From positions 1 to 64,000 of the forward strand of contig NZ_JAEKIA010000012.1 in assembly GCF_016405145.1 (NCBI RefSeq): a stretch of DNA of 64,000 nt, in the 5' to 3' direction. A program made the translations under genes and the position numbers. Positions within the stretch are counted from its first letter, which is position 1. The number at the start of each line of letters is the position of its first letter. Shown one piece after another: positions 8,656-18,410 of this stretch. The notes under the pieces were generated by a model, which saw nothing but the letters and a program-made list of their open reading frames with translations, ran no database searches and was not told where the DNA came from. Source of the stretch: Schaalia cardiffensis. Lineage in GTDB: Bacteria > Actinomycetota > Actinomycetes > Actinomycetales > Actinomycetaceae.

Positions 8656-8919
8656 ATGGAGGATCTTGGTTGGAAGCTCGCGAGCGCGGGCGTGATGGCG
8701 GTTTCGGCGCTCGCTGCCGGCAAGATCGTCGAAGTCGCGTGGAAAGCCGCGACCGGCAGGGATGTTCCGCGCGAGGACGATGACGAGGCCGCTTTGATCT
8801 CCCTCATTGTGTTCGCCGCAGCCTCCGCTGCGATTGGCGCGGTTGCAGAGCGTTATGCCTTCCGTGCTGCGAAGAAAATGAACAGCCGGAGGCTGCGCGA
8901 GTCGAGAAACTGGGGATGA
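8656..8919 (+). CDS. DUF4235 family small membrane protein
   Basis: An 87-residue protein. It begins with a hydrophobic helix, then VAWKAATGRDVP, which matches the Trp-Lys-x-x-Thr-Gly-x-x-x-Pro hallmark of DUF4235, an acidic stretch, a second hydrophobic segment and a basic tail. Members are small membrane proteins of unknown function in actinobacteria. The ATG at 8656 follows TAGGAGGAGATC, a strong ribosome-binding site. It is divergent from the ThiB-like lipoprotein gene. Confidence 0.8.
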   Translation: MEDLGWKLASAGVMAVSALAAGKIVEVAWKAATGRDVPREDDDEAALISLIVFAAASAAIGAVAERYAFRAAKKMNSRRLRESRNWG

Positions 8920-9048
8920 GGGCAAGGGGTCCTGCAAGGGGGAGGGGTTTCAATCCCAGGAGGACTTGAGCTCTCCCCGTCGGCAAGGACCCCGCACTTA
9001 AGGAACCGACTCCGCGCCGTAGGAACCGACCCTGCGGCGTGGAGGGGC

Positions 9049-9414
9049 TCACAGCAACAGGTACGGGAAAAAGGGCGCGAGATCCGTTCGCTCCCCCGAA
9101 GCGTGGATTCGCCCATCAGAAATGGCTTCCTCCCAGCTCAAGCACCCCGTGACGAGGGAGAGCCACACCTGCATTGAGGTTTCCACAACAGCGGGAGGTG
9201 TGCCCCGGCGGTGAGTCGTTCCTGGGAGGATCTGGACCGCACCCGCCGGGGGGACTCGGACTTCGACGGCTCGCCCAGGATGCAAAGCGCCGAGTTCTTC
9301 CAATGAAAAGCGAACAGCGGTCAGCATGAGTGCGCGCTCAGTGTCTTCTCCTTCGCGCGCCCATGTGCGAAGTGCTAATAGGCCTTCTTCGGTGCTGATC
9401 CGGCGTTTCGGCAT
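9049..9414 (-). CDS. Bacterial SCP-2-like protein (SCP_3, sterol-carrier orthologue)
   Basis: A 121-residue cytoplasmic protein with the family segments VEVRVPPAGAVQ, HRRGTPPAVVET, WLSLVTG and SGRIHASGERTDL-like C-terminus (here DGRIHASGERTDL), all matching the actinobacterial SCP_3 family. The proteins resemble sterol-carrier folds and are thought to bind hydrophobic ligands, but their role is not established. ATG at 9414 is chosen over the TTG at 9420 because AGGA sits seven bases before it. Confidence 0.8.
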   Translation of the reverse strand: MPKRRISTEEGLLALRTWAREGEDTERALMLTAVRFSLEELGALHPGRAVEVRVPPAGAVQILPGTTHRRGTPPAVVETSMQVWLSLVTGCLSWEEAISDGRIHASGERTDLAPFFPYLLL

Positions 9415-9735
9415 ACGCAAATCCTAAACGCACCCGAAGATGGGGGACGAATACAGGGAGTCCCGGATAGCCGAGGAGGGCTTTCACCTGGCAGACTTTA
9501 AGCACGGCAGTGCTGCCTCTTCCCCAGAGGTGCCACCCCCGGCGTTCTTCCTTCAGAAAGGTCCCACTACCAGGAGAAACCAGCTGAGGAACACCACCAG
9601 CCTCGTTCAGCGTCTTCTTGTGAAGCACAACGCCGGAGAGGCCGAGGACCTGCATTCGCCGCCCCGCTCAGCAGACTTCTCATCCATCCGTGTTTTCTCC
9701 TGGTGAGAGGACGCGACACCGACTCAAGGAGGGCC
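9415..9735. other. Intergenic stretch between divergent genes, no gene seen
   Basis: About 320 bases between the SCP-like gene (minus) and a membrane-protein gene (plus). Open frames exist on both strands but lack family resemblance, sensible starts and protein-like composition. It should hold the promoters of both genes. Confidence 0.5.
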
Positions 9736-10689
9736 ATGAAGAAGGCTGACCACCTACAGACGAAGTGCGATCTTCGGCCGTGGGAGCGTTTCCTCGTTTC
9801 CGGTTCCGTCCTCGACACCCCCGAAGCACGAAACGGCAACTGGGACTCGGAGGTGTTGAAGGAAGTCTCCGGGGTGGATCGCATCGGTTCGCTCGCTGTC
9901 AGGCACACCGCATACATTGAAGCGCTCGACGAGTTCGCTCAGGAGGCGAGCCCGGATGTTCTGCGACCCAACTCTTGGGGCATCGCATTCGGCCACCGCC
10001 TGAAAGAAGCGTTGGAACACCGCTGTACCCTCTGGCTATCTTTCGTGTCCGCTGATTCTCTCGACACTCTCGAAGACTTCATTGGGGGTGGGCTCATCCG
10101 TATTGCCGGGCCGATGCGAGCCGATCAGAAGATCCCGGTCGCCCTCAACCCGGTTGCGCTCGTCACCGCCTGGTCTGAGAATCCTGAGAAGGCTCATTAC
10201 CTTCGTCATGTTCTGCGCAATGCGGATACTTTGCGCGCCTCGCATCGAGCGATCGCAGCACTGCGGCGCGCCCAGGTCCGTATCCGGGAGCGCTCTCGTC
10301 TTGCCCGGCTCATCATTGATCCACGATTCGTCGCCTATTTCGTCGTGTTCGTCTACTCATCGCTGAGGGCGCTGCCCGTCGCCCTCGTTCCGGGTTTCCA
10401 TGGACGGGTCTGGGTTTTGTGGCTGATCGACATCATTACGGCGATTCCCTATACCTGGGGTCTTCTTGCTCTTGTCGCGGGGAGGACCTTCTTCACGCGC
10501 TTTGCCGGGCTCATTGTGACGATCGTGACCTTTGTGTCGCCCTATGTCTATTTCTGGATGCACGGTAAGAACTATCCGCCGGGTGTGACGGCTTTTGTGG
10601 TCGCAATGATTATTGGCGCAATTGCTCTGGAGGGGATCCGCTGGTTGCGGGACCGCCTGGTTGCACGGGGGCTTCGCGAGGGGCGTTGA
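9736..10689 (+). CDS. Putative membrane protein of unknown function
   Basis: A 317-residue protein that I do not recognise. The first 200 residues are soluble and mixed-charge. The C-terminal third has about four hydrophobic helices (FVAYFVVFVYSSL, VWVLWLIDIITAI, FAGLIVTIVTFVS, VTAFVVAMIIGAI), so it is a C-terminally anchored membrane protein. ATG at 9736 follows AAGGAGG at 9726-9732, with short spacing; a GTG at 9703 in frame is the alternative. A small hairpin overlaps its stop codon. Confidence 0.7.
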   Translation: MKKADHLQTKCDLRPWERFLVSGSVLDTPEARNGNWDSEVLKEVSGVDRIGSLAVRHTAYIEALDEFAQEASPDVLRPNSWGIAFGHRLKEALEHRCTLWLSFVSADSLDTLEDFIGGGLIRIAGPMRADQKIPVALNPVALVTAWSENPEKAHYLRHVLRNADTLRASHRAIAALRRAQVRIRERSRLARLIIDPRFVAYFVVFVYSSLRALPVALVPGFHGRVWVLWLIDIITAIPYTWGLLALVAGRTFFTRFAGLIVTIVTFVSPYVYFWMHGKNYPPGVTAFVVAMIIGAIALEGIRWLRDRLVARGLREGR

Positions 10690-10710
10690 GTGCCTGAGTT
10701 GTGAGGCACT
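10689..10710 (+). terminator. Hairpin directly after the membrane-protein stop
   Basis: AGTGCCT at 10689-10695 pairs with AGGCACT at 10704-10710 around an 8-base loop. It overlaps the last base of the stop codon. There is no T-tract, which is common in high-GC actinobacteria. The following 240 bases hold no other recognisable feature. Confidence 0.4.
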
Positions 10711-10953
10711 GAGCGTCTGGCGTGTAGCGGACGCGATCATTCGGGGCTCGGGGACTCACACACTTGGGGGTAATCCCCTGAATCTTGTGCCCAGAGCCCC
10801 TTTTCTGCCATTCAACCCGGGGCAGAGCATCCAGGAACAGTCAGTCCAAGCCCGCGCGCTCTCCGAAGGCGATACTGGCCCGCACCCGAAACAATGCAGG
10901 CCTGCGGCCGAGGAGAGAGGTTCACGCGCGAGACAGCCCCACGGCTCGGGGAA

Positions 10954-11729
10954 TTACTCGTCGTCGCGGCCGCGGATCGTACGGAAGATGCCGCTCAAGA
11001 GGAACCAGGCTGCAGAGACCCAGAAAACGACGAGCGCCCACACTGGAGCGAAAGGATGCATCCACACGAGGACGGCGACGGCCCCGATCCAGGTTCCGGT
11101 CGCAATGAGGTTCACCATCCGGTAGCGCCTCACCCGCATGGGATGCGTGTAGTGCAGGGGAACAGAGTGAGGACCGCCAAGATAATGGTCGCCGTAATGT
11201 TGAACCACACGGGAGTGTGGAGGAGGTACATCGCGAGGGCAACGACATTCCACGCAGCGGGGAAGCCCACGAAGTACGCATCATTCGACTTCTCCCCTGC
11301 ATTCGCGTAGCAGAACACCGAGGATACGACGGCGACAACGGCGGCGATGAGCCCAATGGTCTTTGAGCCGAAAGGCAAGTAGAGGTACATGAACAATCCC
11401 GGCAGGAAGGTCCAGGTGATGTAGTCGACGACATTGTCGAGGACACCGCCGTCGAACCAGGGCACGACCTCTTTGACGCGGAAGTGACGGGCCAGAGTCC
11501 CATCGACCCCATCCACAATGAGGGAAATCAGGAGCCAGAACCACATCCATTTGATCTCTCCTTCCACGAGGGCGATGGCCGCGAGCATCGCCCAGGCGAG
11601 ACCTGACATGGTGAAGGCGTGTACAGCCCAAGCGGCAATTTTTTCCGATGCGGATGGCGCTGCAGGGTTGAGGGTGGGCTCAACCTGGGGTTGCGATGCT
11701 GTCTCCGCGTTTTCGCAAGGCGTGGACAT
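10954..11729 (-). pseudogene. pcs: Phosphatidylcholine synthase, frameshifted
   Basis: Read on the minus strand, the first part (11729 down to about 11161) carries the CDP-alcohol phosphotransferase signature DGVDGTLAR ... DGGVLDNVVD and several membrane helices, as in Pcs, which joins choline to CDP-diacylglycerol. The frame then runs into a stop at 11130. The following family segment (LHYTHPMRVRRYRMVN) continues in another frame to TAA at 10954. A single missing base near 11161-11168 would join the two parts into about 258 residues, close to the expected length. This is either a real inactivating mutation or a sequencing error. The start ATG at 11729 has AGGAG 8 bases upstream. Confidence 0.75.
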
Positions 11730-12143
11730 GAAGGAGTCTCCTGATGAGTCTGGACGAACTGGGCTCTAGTGTGCGCTAAGAAAACAAGAATCTCGAGGAC
11801 TTAAGGCTGGTGGGCGAAGAGAATCAGGGAATCCCCTGAGAGGGCTCGAGCTTTGAGTCCGAGCCCTCAAGTCACGGGCCGTAGGTTTCACGGCCTCGCA
11901 AAGGAAGGAGCGTGTGGGCTCCGCCTCGCAGGTCCTATCTCGCAACAAGCGGTCTCCCTCGACTATCCCCCAACAAGCGACGTCCCCCGAATGGGCATCT
12001 GCCGTGCGCGGGTGTGCGCGCCGCACAGCAGCGCGCACACCCCTCGAACAGATGCGCTCGAAACACGCCCTCCACCCCTCCCCCGTCCTGAACAGACTCA
12101 GGCTGGACTCCTGAGCGATGTCGAGGCGAGAAAGGCAGGGCGA
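11730..12143. other. Intergenic stretch with two strong hairpins
   Basis: About 414 bases between purL (ending at 12144 on the minus strand) and the pcs start. Besides the 12-bp stem listed separately, GAGGGCTCG at 11840-11848 pairs perfectly with CGAGCCCTC at 11860-11868. No credible gene is seen; a long plus-strand open frame here is the antisense of purL. Confidence 0.5.
12010..12042 (-). terminator. Perfect 12-bp hairpin downstream of the pur operon
   Basis: GGGTGTGCGCGC at 12010-12021 is fully complementary to GCGCGCACACCC at 12031-12042 with a 9-base loop. It lies about 100 bases beyond the purL stop and so is a good candidate terminator for purDCSQL. No U-tract follows. Confidence 0.55.
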
Positions 12144-14510
12144 TCAGAAACGATCCCTCAGTGCCGCTTCAGAGGCGGCTCGAAGCTCCCCCAGATCAGC
12201 GATCCAGGGCTTTTCTCCCTCTCCGAGCAGGTCCGTGCCGAGAACAGCGAGCAGCTCGCCTCCGCTCGTGCCGATCCTCGTCGCCCGCACGCCCTCGGCC
12301 TCGGCAGCCGCGTACACGGCCGGAAGTGCGGCTTCATGAACGGCGATGAGAGCGCGCCCCTGGGACTCAGAGAAGAGCATTTCGAAGTCGCCCAGGCCCG
12401 ATATGCCCGCCGCCTCACTCAGGTCGAAAGACCCACCGACGCCAAAACGCAGACACATGTCAACAAGGGACTGCACAAGACCACCATTCGACAGGTCGTG
12501 CGCGGCGCGAATGAGCGGACGGCCCTGAGGGTCATCTGCGGCACTGAGGGCGCGGACCACGTTGCCGAGGGCGACCTCGGCGCTCAGATCGACCTTCGGG
12601 GGAAGGCCGCCGAGGTGGCCGTGACGGATGCGCGCCCACGCGGAGCCGTCGAGCTCGTCACGAGTGTCACCAAGGAGAACGACCGCGAGGCCCTCCTCCG
12701 TGAAACCCGAGGGGTTCGCGCGGCTGACATCTTCCATGATTCCAAGCATGCCGACAACGGGGGTCGGGTTGATCGAAGAGTTCGGGAGGTTCTTCTCCGT
12801 TCCAGAGGAGTTGTAGAGCGACACATTACCGCCGGTGACGGGAATGCCGAGTTCGATGCAACCATCAGCGAGGGCCGTCATCGCGGTAACGAGCTGCCAC
12901 ATCGCATCCGTGTCCTCAGGATTACCGAAGTTCAGGCAGTCGGTGATGGCAACTGGTTGCGCGCCGACGATCGCCACATTGCGGTAGGACTCGGCGAGCG
13001 CCTGCTTCGCGCCCATTGCCGGGTCAAGTTTCGTGTACCAGCCGTTCGCGTCCGTCGCCAGAGCAACCCCAAGACCGCTCTCCTCGTCAACACGTACGAC
13101 GCCCGCATCGTCGGGCTGTGCGAGGGCGGTGTTGCCCTGCACATAACGGTCGTACTGGTCGGTCACCCACGCTTTCGACGCCTGGTTGACATCCGTGAGG
13201 ACACTCATAATGTCCGCGACGAGCTCTTCGGAGGAGGAGGGGCGGGCAAGCGCGGCGCAAGTGTTGGCCTGGAGTTCGTCTTGCCACAGCGGACGGGCGT
13301 AGGGCCGGTCGTAGACGGGGCCCTCATGGGCGACGGTCTTCGGGTCCACGTCGACGATGCGGTGACCGAAGTGGTCGATGGTGAGGCGACCATCGCCGGT
13401 GAGTTCGCCAATGATGGAGGCTTCAACGTCCCACTTGTCGATGATCTCGAAGAAACGCTCCTCGTCCTCGGGAGTGACGATCGCCATCATGCGTTCCTGG
13501 GATTCGGACATGAGGATCTCACCGGCGGTGAGGCTCGGGTCGCGCAGAAGGACCTTCTCGAGGTCGACGTGCATCCCTGAATCACCATTGGAAGCAAGCT
13601 CCGAGGTCGCGCAGGAGATGCCCGCAGCTCCCAGGTCCTGGATGCCCTGGACGACCCCGGCTTTGAACAAGTCGAGGCAGCATTCGATGAGGACCTTCTC
13701 CATGAAGGGGTCGCCGACCTGGACGGACGGGCGTTTAGCGGGCATCCCATCTTCGAAGGTTTCCGAGGCGAGGATCGAGGCGCCGCCGATGCCGTCGCCG
13801 CCGGTGCGCGCGCCGAAGAGGACGACGAGATTGCCTTCACCGGTCGCGTTGGCCAGGTGAATGTCCTCGTGGCGCAAAGTCCCAACGCACAGGGCGTTGA
13901 CGAGGGGGTTGCCCTGGTAGGAAGAGTCGAATTCGGTTTCCCCGCCGATGTTGGGCAGGCCGAGGCAGTTGCCGTAGCCGCCAACGCCGGAGACGACGCC
14001 GTGGACGACGCGAGCCGTATCCGGGTGGTCGACGGAGCCGAAACGGAGTTGATCCATGACGGCGACTGGGCGTGCGCCCATGGAGATGATGTCACGGACA
14101 ATCCCGCCGACTCCGGTCGCAGCCCCCTGGTAGGGCTCAACGAAGGAGGGGTGGTTGTGGGATTCAACTTTGAAGGTGACGGCCCATCCGCCACCGATGT
14201 CGACGACTCCGGCGTTCTGGCCCATGCCGACGAGGAGGTGGCGTTTCATCTCTTCGCTGGTGCGCTTGCCGAATTGTTCGACGAGGTGTTTCTTCGATGA
14301 CTTGTAGCTGCAGTGCTCCGACCACATGACGGAGTACATGGCGAGTTCAGCGTTCGTGGGGCGACGATCGAGGATTTCAACGATCCGCTCGTATTCATCG
14401 GCTTTGAGGCCGAGTTCCTTCCACGGCATCTCTTTGGAAGGTGTTGCGGCGGCGTCCTCGATCGTGTCGGGTAGTTCGCGGGGGGCGGTGGGGACGAGCT
14501 CGACGGTCAT
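12144..14510 (-). CDS. purL: Phosphoribosylformylglycinamidine synthase II, small-type PurL
   Basis: A 788-residue enzyme that makes formylglycinamidine ribonucleotide from FGAR, ATP and ammonia supplied by PurQ. It is the small PurL of the PurS/PurQ/PurL complex, of usual length. Recognisable segments are [14 protein letters not shown] near residue 60, KVESHNHPS near 110 and [10 protein letters not shown] around residue 590. ATG at 14510 is favoured; a TTG nine codons upstream is also in frame. It is the last gene of the purDCSQL operon, 83 bases after purQ. Confidence 0.95.
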   Translation of the reverse strand: MTVELVPTAPRELPDTIEDAAATPSKEMPWKELGLKADEYERIVEILDRRPTNAELAMYSVMWSEHCSYKSSKKHLVEQFGKRTSEEMKRHLLVGMGQNAGVVDIGGGWAVTFKVESHNHPSFVEPYQGAATGVGGIVRDIISMGARPVAVMDQLRFGSVDHPDTARVVHGVVSGVGGYGNCLGLPNIGGETEFDSSYQGNPLVNALCVGTLRHEDIHLANATGEGNLVVLFGARTGGDGIGGASILASETFEDGMPAKRPSVQVGDPFMEKVLIECCLDLFKAGVVQGIQDLGAAGISCATSELASNGDSGMHVDLEKVLLRDPSLTAGEILMSESQERMMAIVTPEDEERFFEIIDKWDVEASIIGELTGDGRLTIDHFGHRIVDVDPKTVAHEGPVYDRPYARPLWQDELQANTCAALARPSSSEELVADIMSVLTDVNQASKAWVTDQYDRYVQGNTALAQPDDAGVVRVDEESGLGVALATDANGWYTKLDPAMGAKQALAESYRNVAIVGAQPVAITDCLNFGNPEDTDAMWQLVTAMTALADGCIELGIPVTGGNVSLYNSSGTEKNLPNSSINPTPVVGMLGIMEDVSRANPSGFTEEGLAVVLLGDTRDELDGSAWARIRHGHLGGLPPKVDLSAEVALGNVVRALSAADDPQGRPLIRAAHDLSNGGLVQSLVDMCLRFGVGGSFDLSEAAGISGLGDFEMLFSESQGRALIAVHEAALPAVYAAAEAEGVRATRIGTSGGELLAVLGTDLLGEGEKPWIADLGELRAASEAALRDRF

Positions 14511-14593
14511 TTGCGTTCCGTTCCTTTCCGGGCTCAACGCCCGGGGTTCCTTGGGTCTATGCGGTGTGCCCGCTGGTATCGACGGATGCCGGG

Positions 14594-15304
14594 TCAGCGA
14601 AGGAGGCTAGCCAGGACGGACTGGAAGATCCCCAGGCCCTGTGTGCCTCCGTGGCCGAGGTGGGCGCCGGAAGCATCGACGCTGAGCGGCCCGAAACCGG
14701 ACTCGATGGCGTGCTCGGGGTGGGGCATGAGGCCAACGACATTGCCCGCATCGTTCGCGACTCCTGCGATGTCTTTCGCCGAACCATTGGGGTTGCCCTC
14801 CATATAGCGGAAGACCACGCGGCCCTCGCCCTCGAGGCGTTCGAGTTCTTCGGGGCTGGCCTGGAAGTTACCTTCGCCGTTCTTCAGGGGGACGGTGATG
14901 AGGTCACCTTGGGAGAAGGACTTGGTCCACATGGTGTCGCTGTTCTCGATGCGCAGAACCTGGTCGCGGCACAAGAACTTTTGGTGGTCGTTGCGGATGA
15001 GCGCGCCGGGCAGGAGGTGCGCTTCGCAGAGCACCTGAAAGCCGTTGCAGATGCCGAGGACGGGCATGCCTTTCCCAGCTTGTTCGATGATTTCCCTCAT
15101 GACGGGCGCTGTCGCGGCGATTGCACCACAGCGCAGGTAGTCGCCGTAGGAGAAGCCCCCGGGGATGATGACCGCGTCGACGCCATGCAGTTCGCTGTCC
15201 TTGTGCCACAGGGCAATGGGCTCGCCGCCAGCGAGGCGCACTGCGCGCGCCGCATCCTGGTCGTCGAGGGTGCCGGGGAAGGTGATGACTCCAATGCGGG
15301 TCAC
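14594..15304 (-). CDS. purQ: Phosphoribosylformylglycinamidine synthase I, glutaminase subunit
   Basis: A 236-residue class I glutamine amidotransferase that releases ammonia for PurL. The nucleophile Cys lies in VLGICNGFQ, and the His/Glu of the triad in PHPEHAIE. The start is GTG at 15304, overlapping the purS stop as GTGA, so translation is coupled to purS. Length is normal for the PurQ of three-subunit FGAM synthases. Confidence 0.95.
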   Translation of the reverse strand: MTRIGVITFPGTLDDQDAARAVRLAGGEPIALWHKDSELHGVDAVIIPGGFSYGDYLRCGAIAATAPVMREIIEQAGKGMPVLGICNGFQVLCEAHLLPGALIRNDHQKFLCRDQVLRIENSDTMWTKSFSQGDLITVPLKNGEGNFQASPEELERLEGEGRVVFRYMEGNPNGSAKDIAGVANDAGNVVGLMPHPEHAIESGFGPLSVDASGAHLGHGGTQGLGIFQSVLASLLR

Positions 15305-15564
15305 TTCGCCTCCTCCTCGGGAAGGGCCTCAACGCGCACGACGTCCTCGATGATCGGGTTCGAGAGGACCTCTTCGGCGGCTGTGCGAGCCTGAGCGAGG
15401 AGCTCTTCGGTCACTGGCCCTTCAACGCTGAGGTGGAAGCATTTGCCCTGACGGACCGAAGTGAAGCTCGTGATCCCGAGCCTGGGCAGCGCTGATCCGA
15501 CTGCTTTGCCCTGGGGGTCCAGGATTTCCGGCTTCGGCATCACTTCCACGATGATTCGCCCCAC
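15301..15564 (-). CDS. purS: Phosphoribosylformylglycinamidine synthase subunit PurS
   Basis: An 87-residue small subunit that bridges PurQ and Pur[15 protein letters not shown] and the [12 protein letters not shown] segment are characteristic. GTG at 15564 follows AAGGAGG with 7-base spacing. It lies between purC and purQ, with a 4-base overlap to purQ. Confidence 0.93.
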   Translation of the reverse strand: MGRIIVEVMPKPEILDPQGKAVGSALPRLGITSFTSVRQGKCFHLSVEGPVTEELLAQARTAAEEVLSNPIIEDVVRVEALPEEEAK

Positions 15565-15616
15565 GGCGTTCCTCCTTGGTCGGGCGGGGCCTTTCGCCCC
15601 ACCATCGGGTGCTGCT

Positions 15617-16672
15617 TTACAGTTGCGGTTCCTCGCCGGTGAGGCGACGGAAAGCTTCGATGTAGCGCTCGCGGGTCGCGGCGACGACCTTCTCGGGAAG
15701 AGCGGGGGGCTCTTCGCCCGAGTTTTTGTCCCACCCTGATTCTTCGGAGGTGAGCCAATCGCGAATGTACTGCTTATCGAAGCTGGGGGTGACGCGGCCC
15801 GGGGTCCATTCGTCGGCTGGCCAGAAACGCGAAGAGTCGGGGGTCAGGATCTCATCTGCGAGGACGAGGGCGCCGCTTTCGCGGTCGAGGCCGAATTCGA
15901 ACTTCGTGTCGGCAATGATGACTCCGCGTTCGGCGCCGATGAGGCGCGCCTGCTCGTAGAGGCGGATGGAGGTGTCACGAAGGCGGGTGGCGAGTTCAAC
16001 ACCGACCATGGTGCAGGCGCGTTCGAAGGAAATGTTCTCGTCGTGTTCGCCGAGTTCAGCTTTCGCGGCGGGCGTGAAGATCGCTTCTTCCAGGCGGGAG
16101 GCTTCTTCGAGTCCTGCGGGGAGAGGCAGGGAGCAGACGGACTGCGATTCTCGGTATTCGACGAGGCCGGAGCCCGTGAGGTAGCCGCGGACGACGCATT
16201 CGATTGGGATCATGTCGAGCGCTCGTGCGACGACGGCTCGCCCTTCGACGGCTTCAGGGACACTCAGGGGGTCGGCAGGGTCGAATGATGTGGAGAGCAG
16301 GTGATTGTCGATGACGGTGTCGAGACGTTTCATCCACCAGATCGCGAGTTGGTTGAGGATTTTGCCTTTGTCCGGGATCGGGGTGGGGAGGATGAAGTCA
16401 TAGGCGCTGATCCTGTCCGAGGTGACGAGAAGGAGGCGGTCGGCAGCGCTTTGGCTTTCGGGTGCAGCCGGGCCTCCGAGCCCGGCCCGGTGTCCGGGTG
16501 CGCCCTGGCCGTCTGCGGTGTCGCCCCCCTGGGCAAGGCCCGGGCTTTTCGTGAGCTCCGAGGCCTCGGGGACCTTTGCGCCCGTGGGGAGTCTCGTCCC
16601 TTCGGGGATGTAGATGTCGCGCACCTTCCCGGAGGACATGTGGACCCATCCGGGCAGTTCGCGTGCGCTCAT
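15617..16672 (-). CDS. purC: SAICAR synthetase with low-complexity N-terminal insert
   Basis: A 351-residue phosphoribosylaminoimidazole-succinocarboxamide synthase, the step joining CAIR and aspartate. GKVRDIY at 15-21 and LLLVTSDRISAYDF at 80-93 are the ATP-binding motifs; these are normally separated by only a few residues. Here about 57 residues rich in Gly, Ala, Pro and Gln (22-78) are inserted between two strands of the ATP-binding lobe. The rest, including EFGLDRESGALVLADEILTPDSSRFW-type C-terminal segments, is conserved, so the enzyme is probably active. ATG at 16672 has GGAGGAA before it. Confidence 0.93.
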   Translation of the reverse strand: MSARELPGWVHMSSGKVRDIYIPEGTRLPTGAKVPEASELTKSPGLAQGGDTADGQGAPGHRAGLGGPAAPESQSAADRLLLVTSDRISAYDFILPTPIPDKGKILNQLAIWWMKRLDTVIDNHLLSTSFDPADPLSVPEAVEGRAVVARALDMIPIECVVRGYLTGSGLVEYRESQSVCSLPLPAGLEEASRLEEAIFTPAAKAELGEHDENISFERACTMVGVELATRLRDTSIRLYEQARLIGAERGVIIADTKFEFGLDRESGALVLADEILTPDSSRFWPADEWTPGRVTPSFDKQYIRDWLTSEESGWDKNSGEEPPALPEKVVAATRERYIEAFRRLTGEEPQL

Positions 16673-16698
16673 CAGATTCCTCCGAGTCTCTTTTCAGT

Positions 16699-18048
16699 TC
16701 AGTTCTTCAGCTTGGGCCCTGCAGGCAGGTTCAGTTCGGCGGGCCAGGTCGCAATATCGGATCGGTGGTGCTCTCCGGCGAAGGTGATCTGTTCGACGCC
16801 CTCGTATGCGAGGGCGCGCGCGGCTTGCACCGTAGCGGCGCGCCCCACGACGTTAAGGACGCGGCCTCCCGAGTTGACGAGGACTTCTTTCGTCTCGGCG
16901 CCGTTTTCGGACGAGTTGAGCCCGTCTTCGGGGCGCAGAGTTTTCTTCGAGGTGCCGGCTTGGATGACGTGGATGCCGGGAATTGCTTCGGCCTTGTCGA
17001 TGCCGGTGATCTCGTGGCCGGTGTCGCTCGCTCCGGGATAGCCGCCAGAGGCCATGACGACGGTGACGGCCGCGTCAGTGGACCACTGGGGGGCGGGCAC
17101 CTGGTCGAGGGTGCCGGTGGCGGCAGCGTGGAGGAGTTCAACCAGGGGCGAGTCGAGGCGTTCGAGGACGACCTGGGTTTCCGGATCGCCGAAGCGGACA
17201 TTGAACTCGACAACCCGAATGCCCTTCGAGGTCATTGCGAGGCCGCAGTAGAGGAGGCCAACGAAGGGAGTGTTGCGTTTCGCCATGGCGTCAACGGTGG
17301 GTTGGGCGACGGAGCGGACGACCTCTTCGACAACGCCCTCGTCGAGCCATGGGAGCGGCGAGTAGGCGCCCATGCCCCCCGTGTTCGGCCCTGAGTTAGC
17401 GTCGCCTGCGCGTTTGAAGTCTTGCGCGGGAACGAGTGGGATGACGCTTGTCCCGTCGCAGAGGCAGAAAAGTGAGACTTCGGGGCCGTCAAGATAGTCT
17501 TCGATGACGACGGCGCCGTCTTCGCGTTCAAGGCAGGCTTTCGCGTGGGCGCGAGCCTCTTGCAAGTTGTGAGTGACGACGACTCCCTTACCTGCAGCGA
17601 GGGCATCGTCTTTGACGACGTGCGGGGCGCCGAGTTCTTCGAGGGCCACGTCAACTTCGCTCATGTTTCGGCAGGTGAAGGAACGCGCGGTTGCGACTCC
17701 AGCTTCCGCCATGACGTCTTTCGCGAAAGATTTTGAAGCTTCGAGGCGGGCCGCGTCCGACGTGGGGCCGAAGCAGGGGATGCCCGCAGCTTTTAGGACG
17801 TCGGCGACTCCGGCGACGAGTGGAGCTTCTGGGCCGACGACAACGAGTTCTGCGCCTTGGTCTTTCGCGAGTGCGAGGACTTCACCGGGGTCCGTCGCAG
17901 TAAACGCGAAGGAGTCGCCCAGGGTTTCGAGGCCGGGGTTTCCGGCTTGTACTGCGAGCTGTACGGGGTGCTCGGCATTGGAGGTGCGGACAAGTGCTCG
18001 GGCGAGGGCGTGTTCACGCCCTCCGTTCCCCACGAGAAGAACCTTCAC
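16699..18048 (-). CDS. purD: Phosphoribosylamine-glycine ligase (GAR synthetase)
   Basis: A 449-residue ATP-grasp enzyme that forms glycinamide ribonucleotide, full length. The start LLVGNGGREHALA, the VVGPEAPLVAG segment, VKDDALAAGKGVV and EFNVRFGDPETQV are classic PurD motifs. GTG start at 18048. First gene of the operon, 26 bases before purC. Confidence 0.95.
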   Translation of the reverse strand: MKVLLVGNGGREHALARALVRTSNAEHPVQLAVQAGNPGLETLGDSFAFTATDPGEVLALAKDQGAELVVVGPEAPLVAGVADVLKAAGIPCFGPTSDAARLEASKSFAKDVMAEAGVATARSFTCRNMSEVDVALEELGAPHVVKDDALAAGKGVVVTHNLQEARAHAKACLEREDGAVVIEDYLDGPEVSLFCLCDGTSVIPLVPAQDFKRAGDANSGPNTGGMGAYSPLPWLDEGVVEEVVRSVAQPTVDAMAKRNTPFVGLLYCGLAMTSKGIRVVEFNVRFGDPETQVVLERLDSPLVELLHAAATGTLDQVPAPQWSTDAAVTVVMASGGYPGASDTGHEITGIDKAEAIPGIHVIQAGTSKKTLRPEDGLNSSENGAETKEVLVNSGGRVLNVVGRAATVQAARALAYEGVEQITFAGEHHRSDIATWPAELNLPAGPKLKN

Positions 18049-18410
18049 GCTCCCAGCCTAGCGGTTCTGGGAGCTTCCTCGAAGCCCCATTCTGTGACGC
18101 CGCCCACGCGTTCAATCAGGCTTTCGCATCCAAGCAGTGCAACGGTCACGCCAGCTTGAAAGCCCCAACAAAGCCGACATCCATATTGAAGCGCCACGAG
18201 GACCCCAATTAACCTGGGAGAGGCAGCGCTGCCCGTTCGGTGTCTTTGGCAGCGCCGAACAGTCGAAGGATCTGTTGAGGGTCGACGAAACAATCGGTTC
18301 GGAAGCGGAATTATCAATAAGTCCCACACCTATTCCCGCGTCCACTGCACGAGCGGAAATTTGCAACTACTCTTCCGATCCTACACTTTGCCATCTACGA
18401 ACAGCATGAA
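18049..18410. other. Upstream region of the purine operon, no gene recognised
   Basis: About 360 bases between the low-GC membrane-protein gene and purD. It should contain the purD promoter. Short open frames exist on both strands, but none resembles a known protein. Base composition shifts gradually toward AT at the right side. Confidence 0.5.

Noticed and set aside
11853-13580. Long plus-strand open frame (575 codons) opposite purL
   Set aside because: It is the antisense of a clear purL with perfect family motifs. Its translation has no protein family pattern, and such shadow frames are common in high-GC genes.
18045-18409. Open frames of 84-94 codons upstream of purD
   Set aside because: No family resemblance, no ribosome-binding site, and they overlap on both strands in the purD promoter region.
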